Assembly: GCA_018432315.1 (NCBI GenBank)
Contig: JAHDLB010000008.1
Span: 62,001 to 126,000 of the forward strand
Reading direction: 5' to 3'
DNA length: 64,000 bases
DNA from: Anaerolineae bacterium
Lineage (GTDB): Bacteria > Chloroflexota > Anaerolineae > Aggregatilineales > Aggregatilineaceae
The notes beneath the pieces were generated by a model. It was not told the origin of the DNA and did no database searches. It worked only from the letters and a program-made list of their open reading frames with translations. Of this stretch, positions 18,412 to 27,143 are shown one piece after another. A program made the position numbers and the translations under genes. The first letter of the stretch is position 1, and each line of letters opens with the position of its first letter.

Positions 18412-19353
18412 TTGACGCAAGTGTTGGTGACCGGCGGCGCGGGATTTGTGGGAAGCGCGCTCGTTCGCCGGCTGTTCGAGAGGGGCTACAGCGTCCGCGT
18501 GATCGACGACCTCAGCGCGGGCGATCCGGCGCGGCTGCCGCCCGAGGTGAGCTTCACGCGTGGCGACGTCAAGGACCTGCCGCGCCTGTGGACGCTGCTG
18601 CAAGGCGTCGACTGCGTGTATCACCTGGCCGCGCGGGTCAGCGTGCCGGAGAGCGTGCGCTTCCCGCGCGAGTACAACACCGCCAACGTGGACGGTACGG
18701 TCAGCGTGCTGGAGGCGGCGCGCGATGTGGGCGTGCGCCGGGTGGTGCTCGTCTCGTCGGGCGCGATCTACGGCGCCCAGCAGCACCAGCCGGTTCACGA
18801 GAGCCTGCCGCCCGCCCCGGACTCGCCCTACGCGGTCAGCAAGCTGGCGGCGGAGCAGTACCTGCACACCATCGGGCGGCTGTGCGATTTCGAGACGGTG
18901 AGCGTGCGCGTGTTCAACGCCTATGGCCCCGGCCAGCAGCTTCCCGCGGTGCACCCGCCGGTGATCCCGCAGGTGTTGCGCCAGGTGCTCGGCGGCGGGT
19001 CGGTCGTGGTGCACGGCAGCGGCGTCCAGACGCGTGATTTCGTCTACGTCGATGACGTCGTCGACGCGCTGATCGCGGCAGGGACGGCGCCGCACGTCAA
19101 CCGGCGCGTGATCAACGTCGGCAGCGGGGTCGAGACGAGCGTCAACGACCTCGTCGCGCTGATCGGCGCGGTCACCGGGCACGAGCCGCACCTGCTGCAC
19201 ACGACCCAACAGAGCGCGGGGGTGTCGCGCCTGTGCGCCGATCTGACGCTGGCCGGGGAGCTGTTGGGATTCCGCCCGCGCGTGTTCCTCGAAGAGGGCC
19301 TGCGCCGCATCGTCGAGCAGGACGAGCGCTTCGCCATCACCCCGGCTCCGTAG
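18412..19353 (+). CDS. NAD-dependent epimerase/dehydratase (extended SDR)
   Basis: A 313-residue extended short-chain dehydrogenase of the nucleotide-sugar epimerase type. The Rossmann motif GGAGFVG starts seven residues in, NAD-contact DDLSAG follows, and the catalytic pair is in YAVSK, with Ser in VSSGAIYG. NAYGPGQ and RDFVYVDDVV are typical of UDP-glucose/GlcNAc 4-epimerase relatives. The TTG at 18412 is chosen: it has AGAGGGGG upstream, fits the domain start, and lies after the TATAAT box. It probably makes an activated sugar for cell-surface glycans; exact substrate is not deducible. Confidence 0.88.
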   Translation: MTQVLVTGGAGFVGSALVRRLFERGYSVRVIDDLSAGDPARLPPEVSFTRGDVKDLPRLWTLLQGVDCVYHLAARVSVPESVRFPREYNTANVDGTVSVLEAARDVGVRRVVLVSSGAIYGAQQHQPVHESLPPAPDSPYAVSKLAAEQYLHTIGRLCDFETVSVRVFNAYGPGQQLPAVHPPVIPQVLRQVLGGGSVVVHGSGVQTRDFVYVDDVVDALIAAGTAPHVNRRVINVGSGVETSVNDLVALIGAVTGHEPHLLHTTQQSAGVSRLCADLTLAGELLGFRPRVFLEEGLRRIVEQDERFAITPAP

Positions 19354-19455
19354 GGCGCTATTTGGCGAAATTGCCCAGGCGGGCCGGCCCATGGAGGCCT
19401 ATATTCCACGCTGGACGCGTAAAATCGAATAACGGTTTACCACAAGGAGGGCACT

Positions 19456-20460
19456 ATGATCACCCGTCGTATGCTTGGTCCTGTTGTGCTGCTGGTGGCC
19501 CTGCTTCTGCCGGCTGCCGTAGCCGTGGCCCAGGGGCCGGTCGACGTCGTCGCCACGATCACTGCCGAGGACGTCATGCAGCACGTCCGGGCGCTCTCGG
19601 TGGCGATTGGCGCGCGCCCGATGGGGGGCGAGGCCGAATCCCGCGCCGCGGAGTACATCGCCGCCGCGTTCCGCGATTGGGGCTACGCCGTCGAGGTCCA
19701 GTCCTTCGAGGTCGCGCCGCCCGGCGACGAGGAGGCATCCGCCGAGCCGGTGACCTCGCGCAACGTGATCGCGGTCAAACCCGGCGGCGAGGGGATGGTC
19801 GTCGTCGGCGCGCACGTGGACTCGGTGACTGCCGGGACCGGCGCCGGGGATAACGCGTCTGGTGTGGCGGCGATGCTGGCCGCGGCGGAGGTCTTGCAGG
19901 ACGTCGAGCCGGTCCACACGCTGGTATTCGTCGCCTTCGGGGCGGAGGAAGGCGGCTCGCCTTCCGGCGCGAGCGTGTATGTTGACAGCCTGGGCGACGA
20001 GATCGCCAACGTAGTCGCCATGATCAACGTCGACTCGGTGGGCGTCGGCACGGGGCTCAACGTGTACGCCGGGGCCAAGATCACCTGGCCGGAAGCGGAA
20101 GACGCCGCGCCGGAGATCGAGGGCGGGCCGGTCTGGGTGCGCGATCTGGCGCTGGAACTGGCCGCCGGGCTGGGCCTGCCGTTCGGCACGAGTCCCGACG
20201 ACACGTGGGGCGGCTTCACCGGCGACTGGAGCGATCATTATGCGTTCGTGCTCCAGGATGTGCCGGTGGCCTATTTCGAGGCGTGGCAGTGGGAAGACGC
20301 CGCCGATCCGTGGTGGGGCCAGGAAACCGCCGAGGGCGACGTGATGCACACTGCGGGCGATGTGTACGAGAACGTCGTGCCCCAGAAGGTGGAGAACGCC
20401 GCCGAACTGCTGGCCGCGCTGACGCTCGCGCTGGTCACCGGCGACGGCGTGCCGGAGTAG
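19456..20460 (+). CDS. Secreted M28-family zinc peptidase
   Basis: A 334-residue protein with a Sec signal (about 1-26, ending AVAVAQ). The M28 metal ligands are visible: His120 in GAHVDS, Asp132 in GDNASG, Glu164/165 in GAEEGG, Asp193 in INVDSVG and His298 in MHTAGD. It should be an exported aminopeptidase or related hydrolase with two zinc ions. A perfect AAGGAGGG precedes the ATG. It stands alone between the epimerase and a convergent gene. Confidence 0.93.
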   Translation: MITRRMLGPVVLLVALLLPAAVAVAQGPVDVVATITAEDVMQHVRALSVAIGARPMGGEAESRAAEYIAAAFRDWGYAVEVQSFEVAPPGDEEASAEPVTSRNVIAVKPGGEGMVVVGAHVDSVTAGTGAGDNASGVAAMLAAAEVLQDVEPVHTLVFVAFGAEEGGSPSGASVYVDSLGDEIANVVAMINVDSVGVGTGLNVYAGAKITWPEAEDAAPEIEGGPVWVRDLALELAAGLGLPFGTSPDDTWGGFTGDWSDHYAFVLQDVPVAYFEAWQWEDAADPWWGQETAEGDVMHTAGDVYENVVPQKVENAAELLAALTLALVTGDGVPE

Positions 20461-20474
20461 CGCGGGCCGGGGCG

Positions 20475-21578
20475 TCAGCGGGCCGCGCGTTCGCTGGGCG
20501 CCATGTCGCGCAGGGCCAGCTCGGCCACCACGGGGTAATGGTCCGAGGGGCCGCTGTCGTCGCCCACGTAGGCATCGCGCGCGACGAATTCGTCGCTGTG
20601 CCACACGTAATCGATCCGGATGGCGGGCGGGATCAGGCCGGTCGTCGCCGAGAAGGTGAAGCCCATCCCCCAGCCGGCTTCGCGGAAGGCGTCGTTGAAC
20701 CGCCGGGCCATCCGGCGATAATCGTCGCTGCGGTCGGTCATGTTGCAGTCGCACAGGACGAGCACCGGGTTGCTCTCGGCGGCCATGCGGGGCAGCAGCT
20801 CGTCGAAGGCCGACGAGCGCCGCGCGGTCGAGTAGTGGTGCGGCGGCATGAACGTCGGGTTGTCCGGGTGGATGACGTAGACCGTCACCGCCACGCCCTC
20901 GACGTTCACCGTGGCGCGCAGGTGGCGCATCCGGTGCTCGGTGACGATCGCCTCGTGGTCGAGGATCGGGTAGCGGCTGAGCAGGCCCACGCCCGACAGC
21001 GGCGGCGGCTTGGCGCCGTCGTAGGGCTCTTTGGCGTAGAGCGCCCGGTACGGGTAGCGCCGGGCCAGCCGTTCCTCCAGCGCCGGGACGTGCTCGCTGC
21101 TCAACTCCTCGATGCCCAGCAGGTCGGCGTCCAGTTTGGCGACCGCGCCGGCGACGGCGTCCGGGTCCGAATGGGCGTGCACGTTGAACGTGGCGACGGT
21201 CAGCGCCGGGCCGGACGTCGCGGGGATCGACTGGGGCCAGAACAGCGCGCCGTACAGGATCACGAACATGACGATGCCCGGCAGTTGCAGCGCGATCAGC
21301 GGTTTGCGGAAGCGCGAGAACAGCGCGACCAGCGCCAGGATGAACCCACCCCACGCCAGCCACGGGAAGAAGTTCCCGAAGAACCCGACCAGGCTCACGT
21401 CCTCGCCAACGACCGCCTCGGCCACCAGGTAGGCGATCACGCCCAGCCCGTAGAGCGCGATGGCAAGCTGCGCGACGAACCCGATCAGGCGCAGCGGCCA
21501 CCGCAGGGGCCAGGGCATGCGCCGGGGGGCCGGTTGGGCGAGGGCAGGCGCCTGGTCGATGTGCTCGCTGTCGAGCAT
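20475..21578 (-). CDS. Membrane-anchored endonuclease/exonuclease/phosphatase-family protein
   Basis: A 367-residue protein with three hydrophobic segments (about 30-55, 65-88 and 95-117) followed by an EEP catalytic domain. Active-site residues: Asn132 in TFNVHAH, Glu157/158 in GIEELS, His/Asp in HPDNPT, Asp/Asn in CDCNMTD and the terminal SDHYPV. Such membrane-tethered forms resemble the YafD-like group; the substrate may be a phosphodiester or phosphomonoester near the membrane. The ATG at 21578 has AGGAG 7 nt upstream. It is divergent from a URO-D-like gene with mirrored promoter elements. Confidence 0.88.
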   Translation of the reverse strand: MLDSEHIDQAPALAQPAPRRMPWPLRWPLRLIGFVAQLAIALYGLGVIAYLVAEAVVGEDVSLVGFFGNFFPWLAWGGFILALVALFSRFRKPLIALQLPGIVMFVILYGALFWPQSIPATSGPALTVATFNVHAHSDPDAVAGAVAKLDADLLGIEELSSEHVPALEERLARRYPYRALYAKEPYDGAKPPPLSGVGLLSRYPILDHEAIVTEHRMRHLRATVNVEGVAVTVYVIHPDNPTFMPPHHYSTARRSSAFDELLPRMAAESNPVLVLCDCNMTDRSDDYRRMARRFNDAFREAGWGMGFTFSATTGLIPPAIRIDYVWHSDEFVARDAYVGDDSGPSDHYPVVAELALRDMAPSERAAR

Positions 21579-21613
21579 AGTGCTACTCCTGTGTGAGACG
21601 CGACACATCAGGG

Positions 21614-21683
21614 ATTTTAGCAGGTGTGGGGCGGCGGCGGGAATTTTGGGCGTTTCCCCCACCGCGCGATCACCTGCTATACT
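21614..21683. promoter_or_regulatory. Divergent extended -10 promoters inside an inverted repeat
   Basis: On the plus strand TGCTATACT (21675-21683) and on the minus strand TGCTAAAAT (21622 down to 21614) look like extended -10 boxes. They belong to a perfect 9-bp inverted repeat, TAGCAGGTG (21618-21626) and CACCTGCTA (21671-21679), 44 bp apart. No good -35 boxes are seen. The repeat could be a shared operator or just two similar promoters. Confidence 0.4.
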
Positions 21684-21724
21684 CGGCGGGATGGTATCCG
21701 GCGCACCCACGAGGACACGCCAAC

Positions 21725-22774
21725 ATGGATCTCCGCGAGCAATTGGCCGCGTTCTGGGCGGGCGAGCGGCCCGACCAGATCCCCTACACAATTTACCAGA
21801 GCAAGCTGCCGCCGGTCGATCACCCGGTCGTGCAGCAGATGTTCGCCGGCGGGCTGGGCGTCACGTGTTTCGTCCCCACCTGGGAGGTCAGCTACGACGC
21901 CTCGATCGAGGTGCGCGACGACGCGATCCGCCAGGACGGCAGGCCGCTCCACCGCCAGACGTGGCGCACGCCTCTCGGCGAGATCGTCGCCACCTGGGCC
22001 GAGGATTGGCACCAGAAGTACTTCCTCGAAACCGCCGAGGACTACCGCGTGATGACGTACATCGTCGAGCACACGACGCTCGCGCCCGCCTACGAGTCGT
22101 TTCTGGAGCAGGACGCGGCGCTGCCGCCCTACGCCGTCGCCGTGCCGCGCATGGGGCGCACCCCGCTGCAAACCATCCTGGTCGATTACGCCGGGCTGGG
22201 CAACTTCGCGCTGCACCTGTACGAGTACGAAGACGAGGTGCGCGCGCTGTACGAGGCGCTGCTGGTCCAGTTCCGCCGCCACGTCGAGATCGTGGCCGGG
22301 GGGCCGGGGCGCTACGTCAACGTGCTGGAGAACTTCACCGCCGAGACGCTCGGCCCGCGCCGCTACCGCGAATTTCTGCTGCCCGTCTACGAGGAATGCT
22401 TCCCGGTGCTCCAGGCGGCGGGGAAGGTCGTCGGCTGCCACTACGACGGGCAGCTCGCCGTCGTCAAGGACCTGGTCGCCGGGGCGCCGATCGACCTGAT
22501 CGAGTCGCTGACGCCGCCGCCGGAGGGCGACCTGACGCTGGCCGAGGCGCGGGCCGCGTGGCCGGACAAGCTGTTCTGGGCGCACATCAACCTGGGCTGC
22601 TACGACCTGCCCGCCGGGGAACTGCGGCGGCTGGTCCTGGAGCGGATCGAGGAGGGCGCGCCGGATGGCCGCCGCCTCGCCTTCGAGGTGTCCGAGCAGC
22701 TTCCCGCCCGCTGGCTGGAGTCGATGCCGGTGGTGCTGGACGCGCTGGCCGAGGCGCGCGCGTGCTTCGCGTGA
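21725..22774 (+). CDS. Uroporphyrinogen decarboxylase-like (URO-D superfamily) protein
   Basis: A 349-residue TIM-barrel protein with the late-barrel features of the URO-D superfamily: GKVVGCHYDGQL, IDLIESLTPP (the conserved acidic end of a strand) and DKLFWAHINLG. The N-terminal haem-pathway signature region of HemE (the Arg-rich PVWxMRQAGR motif) is absent, so it is unlikely to be HemE itself. Relatives include corrinoid-dependent methyltransferases, but no corrinoid protein gene is near. The ATG at 21725 follows the extended -10 box by about 40 bp. Confidence 0.75.
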   Translation: MDLREQLAAFWAGERPDQIPYTIYQSKLPPVDHPVVQQMFAGGLGVTCFVPTWEVSYDASIEVRDDAIRQDGRPLHRQTWRTPLGEIVATWAEDWHQKYFLETAEDYRVMTYIVEHTTLAPAYESFLEQDAALPPYAVAVPRMGRTPLQTILVDYAGLGNFALHLYEYEDEVRALYEALLVQFRRHVEIVAGGPGRYVNVLENFTAETLGPRRYREFLLPVYEECFPVLQAAGKVVGCHYDGQLAVVKDLVAGAPIDLIESLTPPPEGDLTLAEARAAWPDKLFWAHINLGCYDLPAGELRRLVLERIEEGAPDGRRLAFEVSEQLPARWLESMPVVLDALAEARACFA

Positions 22775-22790
22775 GGGGCCGGGAGGGGCG

Positions 22791-24389
22791 ATGACCGAGC
22801 CGCACGCTTCGGCGCGGGCCCTGTCGGGCCGCCAGATCGCGCAGGCCGCCGGGATCGTGATGCTGGCCTACATTGCCAGCGGCGTGCTGGGCATCGTCCG
22901 CCAGTCCGCGATCAACGCGGCGTTCGGCGCGGGCGTCGAGCTGGACGCGTTCATGGCCGCGCAGCGCGTCCCGGAGACGCTGTTCGTGCTGGTGGCGGGC
23001 GGGGCGCTCGGCTCGGCGTTCATCCCGGTGTTCACGCGCTTCCTGGCGCTGGGCGACGACGACGGGGCCGAGCGGCTCGCGGGCGGCGTGATCACGCTGC
23101 TCGTTCTCGCGGCGACGCTGCTGGCCGGGCTGGCGTTCGCCCTGGCCGGGCCGATCGCGCGCCGCCTGCTGGTGCCGGATGCCGCGCCGGATACCCAGGC
23201 GCTGACGGTCGAGCTGATGCGGATCATGCTGCTGACCGTGATCGTCTTCGGGATCAGCGGCCTGTTCATGGGCATTCTGAACGCCCACCAGCATTTCCTG
23301 GCGCCCGCGCTGGCGCCCAGCATGTACAACCTGGGGCTGATCTTCGGGGCGCTGGTGCTGGCGCGCGGTGGGAACGTGCACGGGCTGGCGTGGGGCGCGG
23401 TGTTGGGCGCGGGGCTGCACCTGGGCGTGCAGATACCGGCCCTGCTGCGCGTCAGGTTCCGCTACCGGCCCCTGTTCGGCCTGAATGTGCCCGGCGTGAG
23501 CGAGGTCCTGCTGTTGATGGGGCCGCGCGTGCTGGGACTGGGCGTGGTGCAGGTCAACTTCTGGGTGAACACGGCGCTGGCGTCGGGCATGGTCGAGGGC
23601 AGCGTCACGGCGCTGGGCGTGGCCTTCACGCTGATGTTCACCGTGATCGGCATCCTGGGCCAAAGCGTGGGGACGGCGGTCTTTCCCACGCTCTCCACGT
23701 TGGGCGCCCTCAAGGATTCCGACGATTTTCGCCGCACGCTGGCCCGCGCGCTGAGCAGCGTGTTGTTCCTGTCGATCCCGGCGGGGATCGGGATGGCCGT
23801 CGTCAGCCGCCCGGTGATCGCGCTGCTGTTCGAGCGCGGCGAGTGGTCCAGCGGCGACACCGCCGGGACAGCCTGGGCGCTGGCGCTGTTCAGCGTGGGG
23901 CTGGCGGGGCATACCGTGCTGGAGATCCTGGTGCGCGCTTTCTTCGCGCTGCACGATACGTGGACGCCGGTCAAGGTCGGCACGGCGACGATGCTGCTCA
24001 ACATCGCGCTGAGCCTCGCCCTGATCTACGCCATGGGCTACCCGGACACGACCGAGTTCGAGCGCGGGCCGTTCGGCGGGCTGGCGCTGGCGATGTCCAT
24101 CGCCACCGCGCTGGAGAGCACGGCGCTGTGGATCATCCTGCGGCGGCGGGTCGGCGGCCTGGACGAGCGGCGCGTGCTCGGCAGCGCGGCGCGCACGCTG
24201 GTCGCCTCGGCGCTGATGGCGCTGGCGGCGGGCGGCTTCCTGCGCCTGCTGCCCGATCTGCCGGTTCTGTTCCAGGCGGGTGGGGCGATGGCCCTGGGCG
24301 CGGCGGTGTTCTGGGGCGCGGCGCTGCTGCTAGACGTGGAAGAGGCCGAGATGGTGCCGCGGCTGGTGCTGCGGCGGCTGAGGCGGTAA
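22791..24389 (+). CDS. murJ: MurJ/MviN-type lipid II flippase
   Basis: A 532-residue polytopic membrane protein of the MOP superfamily with about 14 hydrophobic segments. The opening GIVMLAYIASGVLGIVRQSA and the RVPETLFVLVAGGALGSAFIP stretch are typical of MurJ, which flips lipid-linked peptidoglycan precursor to the outer face. GMAVVSRPVIALLFERGEW is the conserved C-lobe segment. It starts 16 bp after the URO-D-like gene with GGGAGGGG upstream. No other cell-wall genes adjoin it. Confidence 0.9.
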   Translation: MTEPHASARALSGRQIAQAAGIVMLAYIASGVLGIVRQSAINAAFGAGVELDAFMAAQRVPETLFVLVAGGALGSAFIPVFTRFLALGDDDGAERLAGGVITLLVLAATLLAGLAFALAGPIARRLLVPDAAPDTQALTVELMRIMLLTVIVFGISGLFMGILNAHQHFLAPALAPSMYNLGLIFGALVLARGGNVHGLAWGAVLGAGLHLGVQIPALLRVRFRYRPLFGLNVPGVSEVLLLMGPRVLGLGVVQVNFWVNTALASGMVEGSVTALGVAFTLMFTVIGILGQSVGTAVFPTLSTLGALKDSDDFRRTLARALSSVLFLSIPAGIGMAVVSRPVIALLFERGEWSSGDTAGTAWALALFSVGLAGHTVLEILVRAFFALHDTWTPVKVGTATMLLNIALSLALIYAMGYPDTTEFERGPFGGLALAMSIATALESTALWIILRRRVGGLDERRVLGSAARTLVASALMALAAGGFLRLLPDLPVLFQAGGAMALGAAVFWGAALLLDVEEAEMVPRLVLRRLRR

Positions 24390-24431
24390 GCTCGAACCCG
24401 GACGAGTAAGCGATATGAGGAGAAACCGACG

Positions 24432-25355
24432 ATGACGAAACCCGAAATCGCCATCATGATCGAGGGCCAGATGGGACTCAACTGGCCGCGCTGGAAGCGC
24501 ATCGTCCGCGCCGTGGAGGACCTCGGCTTCGTGGGGCTGTACCGCTCCGATCATTTCGTCAATCCCGATCCGCCCGACCAGGATTCGCTCGAACTGTGGA
24601 TGTCGCTGGCGTGGCTGGCCGATCACACCGAGCGGATCGCGTTCGGGCCGCTGGTGACGCCCGTCTCGTTCCGCCACCCGGCGATGACGGCCCGCATGGC
24701 GTCGGCGGTCGATGACCTGTCGGGCGGGCGGCTGACGCTGGGCGTGGGCGCGGGCTGGCAGGAGCGCGAGCACCATAACTACAGCTACGACCTGCTGAAA
24801 GGCTCCGGCGAGCGCTTCGACCGGTTCGAAGAGGCGCTACACGTGCTGACGAGGCTGCTCCGGTCCGGCGAGCCGGTCACGTTCGAGGGCGAGTATTACC
24901 GGTTTTACGACGCGGTGCTGCTGCCACGCCCGGCGCGCCCCGGCGGCCCGCCGATCCTGATCGGGGGCAACGGCCCGGAGCGCACGCTGCCGATGGTCGC
25001 GCGGTTCGCGGACGAGTGGAACGCCGTGTTCGTCACCGCGCCGCGTTTCGCCGAGCTGAACGCGCTGCTCGACGACCTGCTGCGCGCCGAGGAGCGCCCC
25101 CCGGACTCGGTGCGGCGCTCGTTGATGACGGGCCTCGTGTTTGGCCGGACGGACGGCGACCTGCGCCAGAAGCTGAGCGACGCGGGCGCGGTGCGCGACG
25201 ATCTGACCGGGCGCGGCATGGTGGTCGGCACGCCGTCCGAAGTGGTGGATCAGGTCGAACGGCTGGGCGAGGCGGGCGTGCAGCGCGTAATGCTGCAATG
25301 GCTGGCCCTGGACGATCTCGATGGGCTGGAGGCGTTCGCCCACGCCGTGCTGTGA
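24432..25355 (+). CDS. LLM-class flavin/F420-dependent oxidoreductase
   Basis: A 307-residue luciferase-like monooxygenase-family TIM barrel. Visible family segments: FVGLYRSDHF near residue 33-42, AWLADHTERIAFGPLVTPVS, DDLSGGRLTLGVGAGW and RPARPGGPPILIGG. Members use FMN or coenzyme F420; the sequence does not decide between them. Substrate unknown. GAGGAGAAA precedes the ATG. A second LLM gene of a different subgroup lies at 63093. Confidence 0.9.
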   Translation: MTKPEIAIMIEGQMGLNWPRWKRIVRAVEDLGFVGLYRSDHFVNPDPPDQDSLELWMSLAWLADHTERIAFGPLVTPVSFRHPAMTARMASAVDDLSGGRLTLGVGAGWQEREHHNYSYDLLKGSGERFDRFEEALHVLTRLLRSGEPVTFEGEYYRFYDAVLLPRPARPGGPPILIGGNGPERTLPMVARFADEWNAVFVTAPRFAELNALLDDLLRAEERPPDSVRRSLMTGLVFGRTDGDLRQKLSDAGAVRDDLTGRGMVVGTPSEVVDQVERLGEAGVQRVMLQWLALDDLDGLEAFAHAVL

Positions 25356-25447
25356 TCCCCCTCAAATTTGGGGGGATGGCGGGCGATCCGCCGCTGCTAC
25401 CATCTGCGTACCGTACCGGGAAGCACCACGAGGAGCGAGCTGGATCG

Positions 25448-25759
25448 ATGAAATGTCCCGTATGCAAAGACACGGACCTGGTGATCGCGGATCGCCAGGG
25501 CGTAGAGATCGACTACTGCCCGCAGTGCCGCGGCGTGTGGCTGGATCGCGGTGAGCTGGACAAGATCATCGAGCGGTCCGAGGCCATCGAGCAGGCGTCG
25601 CGCGCGCCGGATCGCCGCCGGGCCGATGCCCGCTACGACGACCGCGACGATGACGACGATTACTACGACGACGACCGGAGCAATCCGCGGCGCAGGCCGC
25701 AAAAGCGCAAAAAACGCGAGTCGTTTCTCGAGGAATTGTTCGACTTCGACCTGTTCTAA
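25448..25759 (+). CDS. Small TFIIB-type zinc-ribbon protein
   Basis: A 103-residue protein. The N-terminus is a zf-TFIIB-like ribbon: CPVCKDTDL (Cys3, Cys6) and CPQCRGVWLDRGEL, a four-Cys site followed by the WLDRGEL motif characteristic of this family. The tail is first acidic (Asp/Tyr runs near 63-77), then very basic (RRRPQKRKKRE), and ends with the hydrophobic-acidic FLEELFDFDLF. Such tails suggest interaction with protein or nucleic acid. Role unknown. Confidence 0.85.
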   Translation: MKCPVCKDTDLVIADRQGVEIDYCPQCRGVWLDRGELDKIIERSEAIEQASRAPDRRRADARYDDRDDDDDYYDDDRSNPRRRPQKRKKRESFLEELFDFDLF

Positions 25760-25772
25760 CGCGGCGTGCGCC

Positions 25773-26870
25773 TCACCACCGCTTCCACCAGGGCCGGTCA
25801 TCCGGCCCGCCGCGTTTGGCCTTGAAATCGCCGGGGGCCGGGCCGATCTGCGCGCCGCCCGGTTCCACGAATTTGAGCTGCTGGCCGCTCAGCTTGACGC
25901 CCAGGAACAGCGCCCCGGTGAGCGCCGTTTCGGCGGAAAACTCGGCGTTGGCGACCAACGCGCCGGTCAGGTCCGCCCCGGTGAGGTTGGCCCCTACCAA
26001 CCGCGCCCCGGATAGATTCGCCCTGTACAACACCGCGCCGGCCAGGTCCGCGCCGTTGAGCCGCGCGCCCGATAGGTCCGCCTCGCTGAGATCCGCCCCG
26101 GCCAGGGCCGCGCGGGCCAGATTGGCGCCAGGCAGCCGCGCGCCGGTCAGGATCGCGCCGGTGAGCTGGGCGTCGCGCAGGTCGGCGTGGCTCAGATCGG
26201 AGTCGTGCAGGTCGGCGTTGAGCAGGTCGGCCTGGGTGAGAATCGCGCCGCTCAGGTCCAGCCCGTACAGGCTGAGGTTGGGCATCAGCGCCTGGTGGAG
26301 GTTGGCGCGGGCCAGGATGGCGGCTTTCAGCCGCGCGCCGGTCAGGTTGGCGAGGGTCAGGTCGGCGCCGGTGAGGTCGGCGCGTTCGAGCACGGCCTCG
26401 CGCAGCTCCGAGCCGGAGAGATCGGCCCCGGCGACGGCGCAGCCCGCCAGGTTGGCCTTGATCAGCCGCGCGCCGGCCATCGCGGCCCCGGTGAGCGTGG
26501 CGCGGGCCAGGGTGGCCTCGTGCAGCTCGACGCGCCGCAGGTCCGCCCCGGTGAGATCGGCCCCGGTCAGGTCGGCCCCCACCAGGATCGCCTCGGACTG
26601 GCTGGTGTGCCCGTCACGATAGCGCCCCAGCGTGGCCCGGACGAGGCTCGCCCCGCGCAGGTTCGCGCCGGTGAGGTCCGCCCCGCTGAGCGTCGCCCCG
26701 GTCAGCGCCGCGCCGTGCAGGTCGGCCCCCACCAGGACGGCGTCGCGCAGGTCCGCCGCGGACAGGTCCAGCGCCGACAGGTCCAGTCCCGACAGGTTGG
26801 CCCCGGACAGATTGCGATCGCCCGCCAGGCGCGCCGTGACGGCGGCCCGCGTCAGTTGGATTCCGGCCAT
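25773..26870 (-). CDS. Pentapeptide-repeat protein
   Basis: A 365-residue protein made almost entirely of pentapeptide repeats of the A(D/N)LXX type, from about residue 19 to 335 (for example LSGANLSGLDLSALDLSAAD). They should form a right-handed quadrilateral beta helix of about 15 or more coils. One stretch near 82-95 (GRYRDGHTSQSEA) breaks the register. Family members include DNA-mimicking gyrase protectors, but most have no assigned role and no diagnostic residue is visible. It lies 19 bp downstream of xseB on the same strand and may share its transcript. The tail is a polar segment ending PWWKRW. Confidence 0.9.
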   Translation of the reverse strand: MAGIQLTRAAVTARLAGDRNLSGANLSGLDLSALDLSAADLRDAVLVGADLHGAALTGATLSGADLTGANLRGASLVRATLGRYRDGHTSQSEAILVGADLTGADLTGADLRRVELHEATLARATLTGAAMAGARLIKANLAGCAVAGADLSGSELREAVLERADLTGADLTLANLTGARLKAAILARANLHQALMPNLSLYGLDLSGAILTQADLLNADLHDSDLSHADLRDAQLTGAILTGARLPGANLARAALAGADLSEADLSGARLNGADLAGAVLYRANLSGARLVGANLTGADLTGALVANAEFSAETALTGALFLGVKLSGQQLKFVEPGGAQIGPAPGDFKAKRGGPDDRPWWKRW

Positions 26871-26889
26871 GTTGGCGCTCTCCGGCGTG

Positions 26890-27117
26890 TCAGTCCAGGG
26901 GTTCGACGGTCCCGTCGGCGGCGAGCTGCTGCACGCGCAGCTCCGCCGAGTCGAGCATGGCGCCGCACAGGTGCGCCAGCTTCTGCCCGCGCTCGTACAG
27001 GTCGACGGATTCTTCCAGCGGCAGGTCGCCGGATTCCAGCCGGTTGACGATGTCTTCCAGCTCGGCGAACGCCTGCTCGAACGTCAGTTGGTCGGTGTTC
27101 TTGTCTTCGGTGCTCAT
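26890..27117 (-). CDS. xseB: Exodeoxyribonuclease VII small subunit
   Basis: A 75-residue protein with the family signature LTFEQAFAELEDIVNRLESG followed by DLPLEESVDLYERGQKL, i.e. two helices that pack on the XseA coiled coil. It forms ExoVII with the large subunit, degrading single-stranded DNA to acid-soluble oligonucleotides. The start at 27117 has GGAGGG upstream. It is separated from xseA by a 2.8-kb kinase gene on the same strand, an unusual arrangement. Confidence 0.93.
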   Translation of the reverse strand: MSTEDKNTDQLTFEQAFAELEDIVNRLESGDLPLEESVDLYERGQKLAHLCGAMLDSAELRVQQLAADGTVEPLD

Positions 27118-27143
27118 GCTTCCCTCCGCTAGTGGCCGGGCCG

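Noticed and set aside
21725-22774. Assignment as haem-pathway HemE
   Set aside because: The N-terminal Arg-rich substrate motif of HemE is missing and no haem genes are adjacent.
25354-25377. ATCCCCC...GGGGGAT hairpin after the first LLM gene
   Set aside because: A possible stem, but there is no T-run after it, so I do not call it an intrinsic terminator.
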